A program made the translations under genes and the position numbers. DNA of 64,000 bases from NCBI GenBank assembly GCA_032622095.1, contig CP136066.1, forward strand, positions 94,447,319 to 94,511,318, written 5' to 3'. This DNA is from Siphonodentalium dalli (taxonomy: Eukaryota > Mollusca > Scaphopoda > Gadilida > Siphonodentaliidae). The stretch's first letter is position 1, and each line of letters starts with the position of its first letter. Positions 46,721 through 58,224 of the stretch are shown here, one piece after another. The notes beneath the pieces are model-generated. The model saw only the letters and a list, made by a program, of their open reading frames with translations. It made no database searches and was not told the DNA's origin.

Positions 46721-48669
46721 ATGTTTGTAACATTATTTAATCTGTATAGAATTCTGACCAATAAACTATCTATCTAGGTGCTGTTTACCCAAGTTGAATA
46801 ATAATTATTTAAAATGACTTGAAGGGCCACCGACAAATTACGCATTTTACACACGAGAAACGCTGGGTATACCCCAGATAGTATTTAATATAAATCCATA
46901 TAGATATACGTTATATACTATTATATGGACTTTATGTGTCGCCCAAATTTAATTCATAGAGTCGGGACCCGACTTTTAGCTCTTCGGCATGGCAAAATAA
47001 AAAGCGTTCCTTATTAGTCTATTCCTTATGTGGAAAAATAAAGAGCGCTTGTCTCACTTCTGAGCGAAACTGCATGTCAGTACATGTATTTCGTGTATTT
47101 TATTACCCTTTTTTTTTAACTCTTATAACATAGATATAGTTTATGGCATTGGTTCAAATGAGCCATGTCCGAGCTATGGTCTGCCGCGAGTTAGTTCTTG
47201 GTTGCTTTTACGGAAAATGTCAAATAGGCTATATACAACAATGAAAAACAACGAACATGTTGGAAATCTATATATATATATGTAAAACATCCCCAAATAT
47301 TACTGGGTTCGAGCACCCTATATAACAGAAATAAATTTCATTGTTTATTGTCAATTGAAAATTAGAGCCTTCATAAAAGGGTAAGCCCATTTATAAAAAC
47401 TATCTTTAAAAAGTATACCGCACATATAGATGTTACATTGCATTACAATATAATTTTTATGTGTATTGTAATTGATATATATGTTATGGCTTTCTTGTGT
47501 ATATTATGTTTATATGTTCTTGCATGTTCCAACTTAAAGTGATGCGAAACACTCCGGTAGAGCGATAAATAGAAATAGAGAATAATCTTGCATAAAATTA
47601 AGAACACACCCTCCTTCGATAGTTGCGTCCCGAATCGAGAAGTAAATATTTACAATTCAGAGCAGTTCAGATATTTTCCATGGAGTTCTACGGTCGATTT
47701 GCTTTAAATTTTCGTAGAATGCTGCATTTCCATCAGGTGGCACAGTAACTGATCAGTTTCACGCACAGAACAAGTCCATAATATATCTGGGCTTTTCTAA
47801 CAACCAAAACAAACAAACAATGAGCTTAAAGATGCGCGAACGCGTCTGAGCCGACAAACGAAAAAAATAAAAATAATTTTTTTTTTTTTTTACCCAAAGC
47901 AAGGTTCAAAACAGAACAACATTGAATGAGTCATTCGATGTCAATACAGTAGATGTATAATGTGACGCAAATTATGGGGGTTAACGAACGCATCAAATTC
48001 AAGTACATCAGAGTATTTTGTTGGTCGAATATGAACATCAGAGTATATAGGTCAACATGAAAACGCAGATACGGCCAGATGTGGAGGCTATATAGAGGGC
48101 CCGATAGATAATGCTGGACACGGGCCCATTGATCAAGTCTATTGACAATGCCATTATTTCTTGATATTTAAGTGGACACTGCGTCCATTGTGTTATCGCC
48201 ATAATGGAGTTCTTTGATTTTAATCGAATACGAGCGGGGTCCAGATTTTGAACGATCCACTTGTCCAAGGAGCGTTGGAGCGCTTATGTTTAATTCATCG
48301 TCAGCACTCGATGTCACTCGAATAAAAGTCTCTCTGATTATCTACTCGCATCCTGATTGGCTGCCAACACCCTCTCCGAACCACAATGCTCGTGTCCGTG
48401 TAGTTCCAGATTTTTTACCTATACTCCCGCCGAGGCCCCATTGTATTGGCACATGCAGATGGTAAGGTTCATGATACATTAGACAAACATATAAAGCACA
48501 CGCCAGTCGACATATAAGACGGAATCTCATCACAATAGCACAATCTTACACCATAACTATCACCATACACTTGTTCTTTCCATTTACATATATATGTTTG
48601 TGTAGTTATGACCGTTCATGAAGAATCACGAAGTTTCTAACGTGTGACTTCCATTATACCAGTCGAAGT
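46001..48669. other. mostly unassigned AT-rich sequence
   Basis: Has a three-unit 16-base tandem (TATTATAACCACTTCA, 46304-46348), the (TA)n at 46661, an A/T-run cluster at 47860-47892, and AATAAAGAGCGCTT at 47037 (a relative of the family M 12-mer). No gene is supported. Confidence 0.45.
46661..46718. repeat. (TA)n microsatellite
   Basis: About 29 consecutive AT dinucleotides, followed by CTATGTTTGTAACATTATTTAATC and, at about 46762, AATAAACTATCTATCTA. The latter resembles the (TATC) tail of the LINE family seen at 41542 and could be a separate 3' end relic. Confidence 0.85.
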
Positions 48670-49160
48670 TGGCCGTTGGAATGGAATATATAGCGCGCAA
48701 AGATCGCATCTACCCATTATGTAACAGGAACCAAATAGGTGACGAATACCATTACTGATTAATTTGCACAATATTCGATAATGAGAGAATACGATTCATA
48801 CACAGTGCATATAGGAACCCATACAACTTATCAAAATTCCGCATATAACTTTCGAACGCTAACACATACACGCTGAGGCAGTTGACAAAATTTACAAGCC
48901 ATGTATAGTCGAGAAACTTAATGGGACCCATGCACTCATGAACAACATGCTCATTCACGCACATGACAAAGTATACACATTATTATTACTATTATTATTA
49001 TGGATCTATATTGAATATGACATGATATAAAACTTAATAATTTAACAATCTAGTTTTGTTCTGTTCACTATGTTAACCTTGTATTTGTATTTGTATTACT
49101 ATTATGTTCTCTGTACCATTGACTGGTGGAATGAGAATTAAAGATTTATATGTTGTTTTC
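48670..49160 (+). pseudogene. LINE ORF2 zinc-tail fragment and 3' UTR
   Basis: One frame reads LCNRNQIGDEYHY, stop, LICTIFDNERIRFIHSAYRN, and later YTLRQLTKFTS. [IV]-C-x-L-C-x(4)-I-G-D-E-[YF]-H-Y-[LF] ... C-x-x-[FL] is a familiar LINE ORF2 C-terminal zinc motif. Three stops (near 48756, 48847 and 48904) disable it and the first cysteine is lost. A (TTA)n tract follows at 48976-49000. The 3' part ends near CTGGTGGAATGAGAATTAAA, with an AATTAAA polyA-like signal. This is a different LINE lineage from the one at 38968, 40880 and 49514. Confidence 0.7.
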
Positions 49161-49513
49161 ATGTTTTGTATATATATATCTGAGATTCCAAAAACTATTC
49201 CCACCAGCTCCGAAACACTGTATGTTATACAGCTGCGCAAAGTCTAATTACTGGGTGCCAACGTTGAAATGTCAAACGCCATTTCCTATTCTTTAACCAC
49301 GATGACCAACCCATGACGTCAATACTCATATCGAACCACCGACAAAAATAGCAGTAAAGAACAGCCATTGGATATTTAACTTGTGCCCAATCCACTTTGT
49401 ATTATTAAAAATAAAATATGTGTAAAGGCACGGGTGGTGTTCATTGCAGAAATATTCACATTTGTTCAAATCTCCATCAACAGAAGGAATATTAAAATAT
49501 ATATAGTTTTGTT

Positions 49514-50253
49514 CATAAGATAAGATAAGATAAGATAAATTTATTGACAGATACGCCCATTCGAGGCCAATGCCAAAAGAGTTACATAAATAAAATGTTA
49601 TTATAAGTATAGTAACATAAATATATTAATGTTCAATGTTTGGTGATTCACACCGTTTATGTAGAAAGAGTTGGACCATGTTGCAGATGATATTACATGT
49701 TTTGGGTTCATCATTTCTCAAGATGATTAAAAATTTCTGTTGGTCATGCAGCCATATTATTAAAGGTCTGAATATTGTCGCTTATTTCCGAAAATAAACG
49801 TTTTCTTAGATTTTTTATAAATGGGGCATCTCATAATGAAGTGTTCTTCAGTTTCTACCTCCATTCCACACTTTTTGCAAATTCTCTCATCAGTGCATGG
49901 CTACTTTAGGTCGTGTGTGTCTCTCTTTCTCAATTTCCAAAGTATGGTTGCTGATCCGAAGCTTTGTGAAAGATAATCTGACGGAGAAATTTTTAACAAG
50001 GTTCAAATATGCATGGTTCTATCTGGTATTTTATTTTCGCCATTCTATAGGTTCGCAACTTGTTTTTACCTGATGGTTTTTCGTCGTTGAATATATCTCG
50101 TCTCAAACAGAACACATGATCAATTTTTAAGTTATCACAAATTTTTCTAATTGATTTCAAGGCTTTATCACCACTAATAAAATTAATAATTTGCCAAACA
50201 TAATCAGCGCGTAAATAGTATTTTGTCGCCAAGACGTACGATGGTGTACGCAA
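49514..50253 (-). pseudogene. LINE ORF2 C-terminal half and 3' tail
   Basis: On the minus strand the segment 50253-49993 encodes ADYVWQIINFISGDKALKSI, RRDIFNDEKPSGKNKLRTYR and ends at a stop. Further frames continue to the zinc-tail region (CNK-like, with HFIMRCP-type residues in a shifted frame near 49830-49870). The 3' end is TCTGTCAATAAATTTATC with a (TTATC)n run at 49514-49540. It is colinear with 40880-41542 and 38968-39445, so all three are one LINE family. Frameshifts and 5' truncation make it dead. Confidence 0.75.
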
Positions 50254-50363
50254 ATAAGAGCCTGCTCGTTTACAGAAGTTTGCTTCTGTTTACATAACAC
50301 AACGCAATTCTATTGGTTAATTAATCACACACAAATGAAATAAGGTCCATTCTCAGCAAAACC

Positions 50364-50696
50364 GTGCATGCGTGTCGCCGGTGGTTTTCCGTTAGAATAC
50401 CGACGACAGAGATACACAAATGCCGTGTGCGGGAAGACCTTATCTCCGCACAACTGGAACACTACACACGTAAACAGGTTGTAGATTATTTCTGCGGGAG
50501 CTGCTCCTATGTATGCGCCGAGCCAATATTCTATGAAGAATCGTTCACAAAAGGTATAATGTCGGACGACCGAGGCCAGTATTCCTGTTGGAGCTGGGCG
50601 AGTGTTTGTTGTCTTCGTTGTACGTCATTAAGACCATTTGCGATCATGACCAAGAAAAATATAGCACCAGAAGCAGCTGTCGCCAGATCCGTGTAA
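50364..50696 (+). CDS. hypothetical Cys-rich ORF; unsupported
   Basis: The 110-codon frame opens at GTG, not ATG; its first ATG is at about residue 65. The segment has higher GC than its surroundings and eight cysteines, including CGSCSYVC and CCLRC. I recognise no family. It could be an exon of an unseen gene or an internal part of a transposon. A GTAACACACGTTACC motif sits directly at its 3' end (about 50693-50707). Low support. Confidence 0.15.
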   Translation: MHACRRWFSVRIPTTEIHKCRVREDLISAQLEHYTRKQVVDYFCGSCSYVCAEPIFYEESFTKGIMSDDRGQYSCWSWASVCCLRCTSLRPFAIMTKKNIAPEAAVARSV

Positions 50697-52184
50697 CACA
50701 CGTTACCGAATATAAAAATGATTCCACACGAATACTATTTGGTTTATAACATGCATAAAACGCACTAATTGTTAGTCCATCGACTTTATACGAACGATAT
50801 CTGAGTTTCTCGAAATGCATAAGCGTGGATGCACTGGAACGTCTGAATGTCGCCGAATATGATGGTTTGTTTTAAGCATGTAACATACGTTACCATATGT
50901 TTTGAATATCTCACTGAGGTCGAGTGAGATTAGTTATTTGTTATAGATGGCTCTTCTATCTGATCGGAAAAATATCAAAATTTCGTTCTAAAACAGTATG
51001 TGACTGTTACCGTTACCGGCTAAAATATTTATTTTTAAAAAACCAAGATATCTCACTGTATGGCAATAATAACGCGAGTTTAGGACACCGGTGATCCAAA
51101 TATGTGAGTAACTGTCTGCTAGTATGATAATTAATGAGGTTATGATTAATCGTGTGCGATACACGTGATTCTTTGAAAATATCCCCTTTGATTATCGCGA
51201 TGTGTAGGGATCTTGACATTTCCGTGAACTTATTGAGCCGCTCTTACAGGAAAATACGAATGGGATATATTGGCTGTTTTGTAATGTCTGCAAAGCAAAA
51301 TAGCAGTTTGCTAACCAATAATGGTTTCCGGGGGACGTACGATTAAAGTTAAACAATATATTCCATAATTATGTTGCATTTTAAACTCCACTGAGAATGC
51401 GCCAGGTGACCATGCGATTTGAGTAATCACCCTTGTTCAACTATAACTTTGACTTCCATTATTATGACTATTACCCCCTATATAACTGTCTTCAATATAT
51501 AACGGTTCTGATAATTTAAAGCCGATAATTATATATGTCTGCAGTAAATACACGGACCACTCACTGACACTAACTGAAATTATATGCATGACTCATGTCA
51601 TGATCGAAGTTGACGGGCATAACTTGGAGATGCATACATGTAAGACACCAGGCTGGGAATAATATATATGGAAGGGCAAATTGGCCATGGGCATTTGTGG
51701 TAACCATCAATATGTTACCAGTGACTTAACTCAATCGAAAATATATGTTTTGACATTTAAGTTTGGTATAATATTTAAAAATATATCAGCTGAAATATGT
51801 TTGGTTTGCATACTGTATATAATATTCGCAAACATCGAAATGGATGGATGTCTAGATTTCTAATTGCTTACTGTAGATATAATTAAGGCAACAACAAAAA
51901 TGTCTGCTCGCCATTCTTCTCTACATGTATATAACTAATGTGATATCCCACCGCAGATATCATATACCTGGAAACCCGACAGCCACCGTCGAAAACGAAA
52001 CCATTGAAAACGTTACTTTAATCATTGACAAGCACATCATTATTCCGCTGTACTGTCGGTCATAGCTAGGCATAACTATACATTGGCAGTATTCGTAAGC
52101 CATGCACGTGTTTAAAACACGAGGCCGTGTAACTGTATGCATGCAGGTCCAGCAATGGGTAGCACTCAATTCGCACTCAATATA
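50697..52184. other. unassigned flank of the 52-57 kb element
   Basis: Contains GTAACATACGTTACCAT at 50880 and GTAACACACGTTACCG at 50693, matched on the far side of the element at 57286 and (inverted) 57677. Otherwise no repeats or genes recognised. Confidence 0.45.
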
Positions 52185-52825
52185 CCAGTGCAATCATTCT
52201 CGATAGGAATATTAGTGTGGTCGTGGGAGAGTTGAACCCGGAAGAAATTGGATACAAGCTGATTTTGGTGTCATTCGAAGCGGAAAAACACCAGGAACAA
52301 CATATCCAAAATCCGCAAAAATCCGCTCATGGGAAAATTCAGGATCCAAGATGGCGTCCAATATGGCTAACACAATACGTAAATTTCCCATTTGTGCCCA
52401 ATAACACATGAAACCTCAGTAATTGTGGAAAATTACGCACCAAAACATATTCCACATTGAAAGTAACACATGTCAGAAAACGCATACTGTCAAGCTTGTT
52501 GTCTTTGGGGGCAGATGGCTATCAATATGGCCGCTGAATTCGGGAAAATTATAATTTTTAAGTGTATACAAATATTCTTCTAATAAAAATGTCTATTATT
52601 AGCATATCCTACATTTCAATAAAAGCAGTTTTGGTACATTTTGACGCAGAAAGGAACCGAGACCAACATATAAATTTATTTTAAAAATAGCACAAGCAGT
52701 CAGGATACAAGATGGCGTCCAATATGGCGGTCAAATGATGATATTTCGAGTCAGTGCCCATTAGCACGCAAACTCCGGGTTATATGGAAACTATTTAACC
52801 AAAACGGAAGCTACATTGACTTAGT
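52185..52825. repeat. left inverted arm, two tandem monomers
   Basis: Monomer 1 starts around 52230 and monomer 2 around 52590. Shared landmarks are TTTGGT-TCATT (52266, 52630), CAAGATGGCGTCCAATATGG (52347 and 52708, spacing 361), GTGCCCAATAACAC / GTGCCCATTAGCAC (52396, 52755) and ACCAAAAC-GAAGCTACATT (52440, 52799). The pseudogene ends inside or just at the inner edge of this arm. Confidence 0.75.
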
Positions 52826-55800
52826 CATGATACAGATGATACATAAATGTCCTTCTCGCGTTGTGCAATTGCTATACATCGTGAGAATAGCACAGTCGGG
52901 TTGAATTGCATTCGATCATTCTCGACTCTGATCCCAGGATATAAATGGTCAAGAGATTTTATTTGATCCTTCCGCTTGATCGAGGCATCTGTGATACTCA
53001 TGCCGTTAAGGTTTTTGTGAATCTCGAAACCGACACGTTCAGAGTCAATACAGTTAACACTGTCCCCATCACTAGATGTTAACCCAGACGACAGGGAGCG
53101 TAGTTTACCTTCACTCAAATCAAAAGGTTCATGTTCGTCAAACCAACGTTGTATGATTATCAAATCATCAGAGTCACGTTTGCTCCTACTTGCCCCGAAC
53201 TCCGCGTGCTGTTCACTGGTGGTATGTCTAAGTTTGGTTAATTCGGTCATGGCATCATGAATCTCGGCACACCTATGCATGCTATATATCCATTGCATTC
53301 GGACATATTCGGTCATTCCCCTACCTCTTGTCATACCTCCTCTGCTTTTGATAGAACGCATAAGGACTTGTTCTATTTATGAGATCTGTTGATAATCCTG
53401 CCCATAATCTATTGCTTCTACGTACAGCATGAAACCCATTTTCGGCGAAACATTTGTACAGCCAAGGGTGTTTATTAGGTAGTTCCAACATTTGCTGTAG
53501 ATAGAGTCGACAGTTCTTGGCATAGTTGGCGTGACCGATAGCGGCAAATAGATTGAGCATTTTCCCCATAGTAGCGATATGCAGACTCCAATTTCCTGTC
53601 CTCTCTGCTCTAATGAAATTCTTCAACGTTTGCACATATTCCAAATACTGAACCCACAACTTTGCTGTCGGAGATTTCTCAATAAGCAACGATTTATACT
53701 TGTTCAAACATTCCTCGAGTTTCATCAATGGTTGAGACCCAGAAACAGCACTTGCAGGAATTACTCTACTTTCAATAGATTTGTAAAAATCACTTATTGC
53801 GTTCATCTCATCCTTCTCGATTCTAGGTATTGTTTTTTCTTCAGACTGATTTATAGCTACTGTGGAATCAGGCGAAGCATCGAGCACCTTCTCATTCTGC
53901 ACTGTTCGGCCACCACATGGGCTTGTCGGACTTGTACTTGTTTCTGTAGATGGCACAATGTCTGAGATCAGCTTATTTGTAAGAGCAGCATCAATTAAGA
54001 AATGTCCACGCACTGCCCTTGATATTGCCTTCCCAGAAGTCATATGCGTAACTGCGTTAGGGCGATAGACATTCTCCAGAGCCTCTTCCAAACCCGAACC
54101 CTTCATTAGTGAACCAATACTACCCATGGAACTCATAATGGTATGAAAGCCACCCAGCCTGCAGACTATATTCAGGGACTTTGTCATTATAATATTCGTG
54201 GCCTTTATCCACAATGGCTGATCAAATGTGGTACATGGTGTCAGGATGTTTAGTTTGGTCGCTTGACCCTGAACATAAAGGAGAGTTGAATATATACAAT
54301 CCTCATCGGACGGATTCAAATCTATAATCGGCAAAAACAGAACATCAGACTTCGTTGGGCACTTCTGGTCATCAGTCGTAATATATTGCATGAAGCCCGA
54401 CCAATTTGTCCGAGGCTTTGTAGATTGGTTCACAAACCACCCTGAATGCCACAGTAGATCAGTGTTGAGCTCTGTTGGGGGCAATGGGTGTGGAGTAATC
54501 AGTTGAAGCAAAGGTTTGTAAGACAACGATGAAAGGCCTTTACCGGGAGAATCAACATAATGGCATATCTGGACCCCTTTACCTCGAACTAGCTCATCAA
54601 CCTTCGAACGCTGGCACCTGTTAATGGTGTGTGGCCTGAGTAGAGATTGCTATCATACACATACCATGGAATGTTCCCTGACCATCTAAAGTTGCTATGT
54701 TATGGTCTACATTGTCGGCAACCCACTGTGTACATGTTCCGGAGAAATAGTCGGTTAGAATATCGTCAGGACGTTCGGTTTGGATGACAGACTGTTTGTA
54801 TCTTTCTACTTCGTCGTGTGTAATGGAGAACCCCAACCTAGATAACTCATTCACCAACCATTTTGAACCGAACATGTGATCCATCTCCACACCGAAACAA
54901 AAGAGCGTTGGTGTTATAACAGATCGGGGTCGAGCAGATTTAATTATGGAGTCCCCAATGCTATTTATCTTCAAATCGGATAGAATCAGAACACTTAACA
55001 TCGTGTGCAAATAATGCGGAACCCACTGTCGACCCCGTTCAATGGAAGATATATCTTCACTGGTTGAATTAGTGTCATACAGTCTCTCTTATTTCTGCTC
55101 GTAATGTCCTTGCTGCTGTCAACATTATCCTTTCAGTTTCCTCTTCAATACTATCTCTCTTATCACAGTACCATTTTTCGTTTATGATAAACTTTGCCAT
55201 GTTCCGAAAACACACTATATTGTTCCGTCCCTCAACTTCGGCGAAAAATATAAACTCCCCGTAGTGGTCCTGCAGTTTCTCTTTGAGCCATTTCATACTA
55301 TACACATGACAATCACCCGCAAACTCAATCATTTTGTCATGCAACTCCCCAGAGTATATAATTCTGCACCAGCTTCGAGCCAACTACAAACCATCTCAAA
55401 CCATTGCTGCATTCCCTGGTCCGATCTCCTTCCACTTTTCGCCTTATCGACCAATATTGGATTTTCTTTACCCTACTGGAAATCAGTATAACAGCGTGAG
55501 TGGTAGACAGATTATGCTGCTACCAAGTCTATACAACCATACAAACGATCCTGCACATCGGATGCCCATTTGGTCCCACTTTTATCACAATTTTAGGATA
55601 TTGTCCCGAATTGGGAGGGTTGTTACTTGCCTCACCCCTGATTTGTCGGGATGTCGAGGATCTATAGTGGAAGGCGTACCACAAAACATACAGTCTGTCT
55701 TGAAATCAAACGGTGACACACCAGATCTCAGTTGTTTATTTGGAGGTACTTCGGTAGTTATTTCGACAGAACGGTGTCGCCTTTTTGGATCTGTGAAATC

Positions 55801-56031
55801 TCTACGACAATTCGAATGGACAAGAACTTTACCGACTGGTGTCATCTGATAGCGCTCATTCAGATAATCTTTCAGGTCGTGCCTCCCACATTTATCACAG
55901 AAATTGATCAATGTCAAAATGCCTTTCTTAGACACGATGACGGGAGGTTTGTCATCAAAACCCGATGGGCACAAAACACACATGTCATCCCGAAATTGCG
56001 TAATTTCTTGCGCCTCGCAAAATTCTGCCAT
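52825..56031 (-). pseudogene. large two-zinc-module protein of unknown function, broken
   Basis: Starting at ATG 56031, about 1,070 codons follow in one direction through five successive frames. Shifts lie near 55588, 55350, 55078, 54628 and 53370, with stops at 55512-55514 and 55473-55475. Residues 18-75 hold C-x2-C ... H-x2-C (CVLC, HSNC). A second module starts at residue 114 (CMFC) and its H-x2-C lies past the first shift. Later conserved blocks are FFAEVEGRNNIVCFRNMA, SKWLVNELSRLGFSI, WVADNVDHN, FDQPLWIKA, NIVCRLGGFH, GSGLEEAL, SGKAISRAVRGHFL and MRSIKSRGGMTRGRGMTE. I recall this series from many uncharacterised mollusc and cnidarian proteins. Function is unknown. The C-terminus stops abruptly at the left arm, where family members continue in my recollection. 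The frame-by-frame decay means it is not expressed as a whole protein. Confidence 0.75.
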
Positions 56032-56314
56032 AACTATATATTCAATACAAGACCAACTGATATATGGACTGACACTACATTTAAATGATAGAAATATAGA
56101 ATATGTATAGTAACAGGTCTCCTGTGTGCCTTGGCACCGTTAGGTTTCAACAGGAGAAAAGTTATAAGCCTTCAATCCAGTGGTTTGCAAATCAAAGTAT
56201 TACTACTTGGACATACACAGCCGGAATGATACAATACAAGCAACGAAGCTATATGCGAAAAAGCAGCCGATAGGCGAGACCTTTTATGTGCATCTGTGAG
56301 AACAAGCATATAGT

Positions 56315-56437
56315 ACGTGTTCTGTTATAAACGCTCTTTATATTCTGTTCTGTTCTGTTATATACACGCTCTTTATGACATTTCCTGGAAGGGTATAGCA
56401 AAACACGTGTTCTGTAGCAAACGCTCTTTATTGTTGA
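56315..56437 (+). repeat. short tandem block with AACGCTCTTTAT motifs
   Basis: The units GTGTTCTGTTATAAACGCTC-TTTAT (56318), GTTATATACACGCTCTTTAT (56356) and GTGTTCTGTAGCAAACGCTC-TTTAT (56407) repeat upstream of the pseudogene start, between it and the right arm. The same 12-mer occurs twice in each family M copy at 57843-58127 and 60131-60425. It may be a promoter-proximal element or just repeat debris. Confidence 0.55.
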
Positions 56438-56624
56438 ACGAACCGACATTGCCAGCCAGCTAATATATATATCAGTGATACACATAAACTTGGTTTATTC
56501 GCTGTATGGACTTACAAATCGCAGTTATAGTAAATTATATAGACACATTAAGCACATAAATTCGTCAATGTTCATAACTGGTTGAATAAATTGATAAAAA
56601 CGGCATTTGAGAGTCAAACATGTG

Positions 56625-57182
56625 TTGTATTTCAAAGTGCTCTGAAATCCCTGTCCATGTGCGGATTTTGGCAAATTGTGGATATGTTGTTTCTGTGGCT
56701 TTATCGGTTAGATTGATACCAAATTTAACATGTATTCCAGAAAATATGACATCCCAATATAATTGACTGTTGTCTTAGACAAATATATACTTGAAAATTA
56801 TAATTTTCTCGAATTTGGCTGTTATATTAACAGAAGTATGTCCCAATTGACAACAAAATTGTTTATATATTTTTTATAATGTTCTAACATATGTTACTAT
56901 CAATGTGGAATCCGTTTTGGTGAGATTTTTCCATATTCACTGAGGGTTTGTGTGTCAATGTGCGTTGACTGGAAAATTATTCATTTGGCGGCCATCTTTT
57001 ACGCCATCTTGGATCCTGAATTTTCCCATGAGCGGATTTTTGGATATGTTGTTCCTGAAGCTTTTCCCCGTCGAATGACACCAAAATCAGCTTGTATCCA
57101 ATTTCTTCCGGGTTGACCCCCAAATTCAGCTTCAACGACCATACTATATATACAGGACTTCCTATAGAGATATGATACAGTG
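56625..57182. repeat. right inverted arm, two tandem monomers
   Basis: Read on the minus strand, monomer 1 starts near 57115 (CCCGGAAGAAATTGGATACA) and monomer 2 near 56740 (AATTTGGTATCAATC ... AACAACATATCCACAA). Their offset of about 365 matches the left arm. Blocks GAAAATTATAATTTT-AAGT (56795) and ATTCCACATTGA-AGTAACA (56895) are shared with 52543 and 52450. Confidence 0.75.
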
Positions 57183-57842
57183 CTAATCTTAATGCAAATG
57201 AATTTATATGCTGCATTTGTCGACGTTGGCCATAAAACTGAATATGTTATTTGCTTCTGGTATTGTATTATAGTGATGTTTCAGTTTGTAACATACGTTA
57301 CCATGGTATGTGTGTGACGGCAGCTTAATTTTGGAAGAAGAATCCGCGAATAAATCGATTTCTCATTGTTACTTGAAAGAATGAATCTTCGAATATACCG
57401 TGGAAGAAAACATTTGGCACAAAACATACATATGACCAAATGAAAGGAAACGAATTATGAAGAAATAAAATAGGCTACGTAATTATTAGAAAATGTATGC
57501 AATTATTACTTTGTATAGCGTTTTGATCCTAACCATGTGTAACCGTGTATGCTTGTCACTTAATTATGTTTTGATTTTCTGGCTGCTGCCCATCTTACAG
57601 AATTCATATGAGGGAAATGTGATACCATTAAATGGTTCAATATCGATGTAAACCACCCCCTACCGATGTGTTTCACTGGTAACGTATGTTACAATAGGGA
57701 AAACACGATTTTTCATCATACTTACCAGGTACCATAGTAATGTACTCGAAAGAGCAATGATGACAATATTACACATTTAGTTTCAGCATAACTCTTGTTT
57801 GCATACACGAACAATATTGAACGATACTGTTGATTGAGAATG

Positions 57843-58127
57843 AACGCTCTTTATTATTTCCATATCAGGAAAACAGTAACAAAAAACGCTCTTTATGTTT
57901 ACCATATCCGGATCTAAACAAAAGCCAGGTTCTGTAACGTTTTTTGCTTTTGTTTACATAACAAAGGAAAATCATTTGACAATATATACTGTTTATGCCA
58001 TATTTCTGATTGGTATAAGAACAAATTCTGTCTATATTTTACTATTATTTCAGTTTATGACGGTTTTTGACGGAGGTGAACTATTTTAACAGCATACACA
58101 CCGCCAACGCCGTCCGTATCTTTAAAT
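57843..58127 (+). mobile_element. family M repeat, plus copy
   Basis: It contains AACGCTCTTTAT twice (57843, 57886), TTTGCTTTTGTTTACATAAC, ATACTGTTTATGC-ATATTTCT, TCTGTCTATATTTT, GACGGTTTTTGACGG and CACCGCCAACGCCGTCCGTA, ending TCTTTAAAT. An inverted partner is at 60131-60425, and diverged copies are at 24172-24400 and 28977-29182. About 285 bp, non-coding. Confidence 0.75.
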
Positions 58128-58224
58128 TAAGACTAACATATATTGCTGAATTTATTGTTAAATATATACATGTACTATAATATGCATGCAAATATTATAT
58201 ACTAATCACAATATTAATCACAGT

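Larger units (their letters stand above)
52185..57182 (-). mobile_element. ~5 kb DNA transposon-like element with an unassigned gene
   Basis: Two long inverted arms (52185-52825 and 56625-57182) flank a single degraded gene on the minus strand. The arms share CCCGGAAGAAATTGGATACA, CATATCCAAAA-TCCGC, ATGGGAAAATTCAGGATCCA and AAGATGGCG, and further blocks inward. Each arm holds two diverged ~361-365 bp monomers. Similarity fades gradually outward from 52185 and 57182, so the exact ends and any target duplication are not resolved. The arms plus a lone large ORF suggest an autonomous cut-and-paste element whose gene may be its transposase. No known superfamily can be named. Confidence 0.65.

Noticed and set aside
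51960-52193. 77-codon minus-strand frame left of the 5 kb element
   Set aside because: No family recognised. It overlaps the zone where the left arm's similarity fades out.
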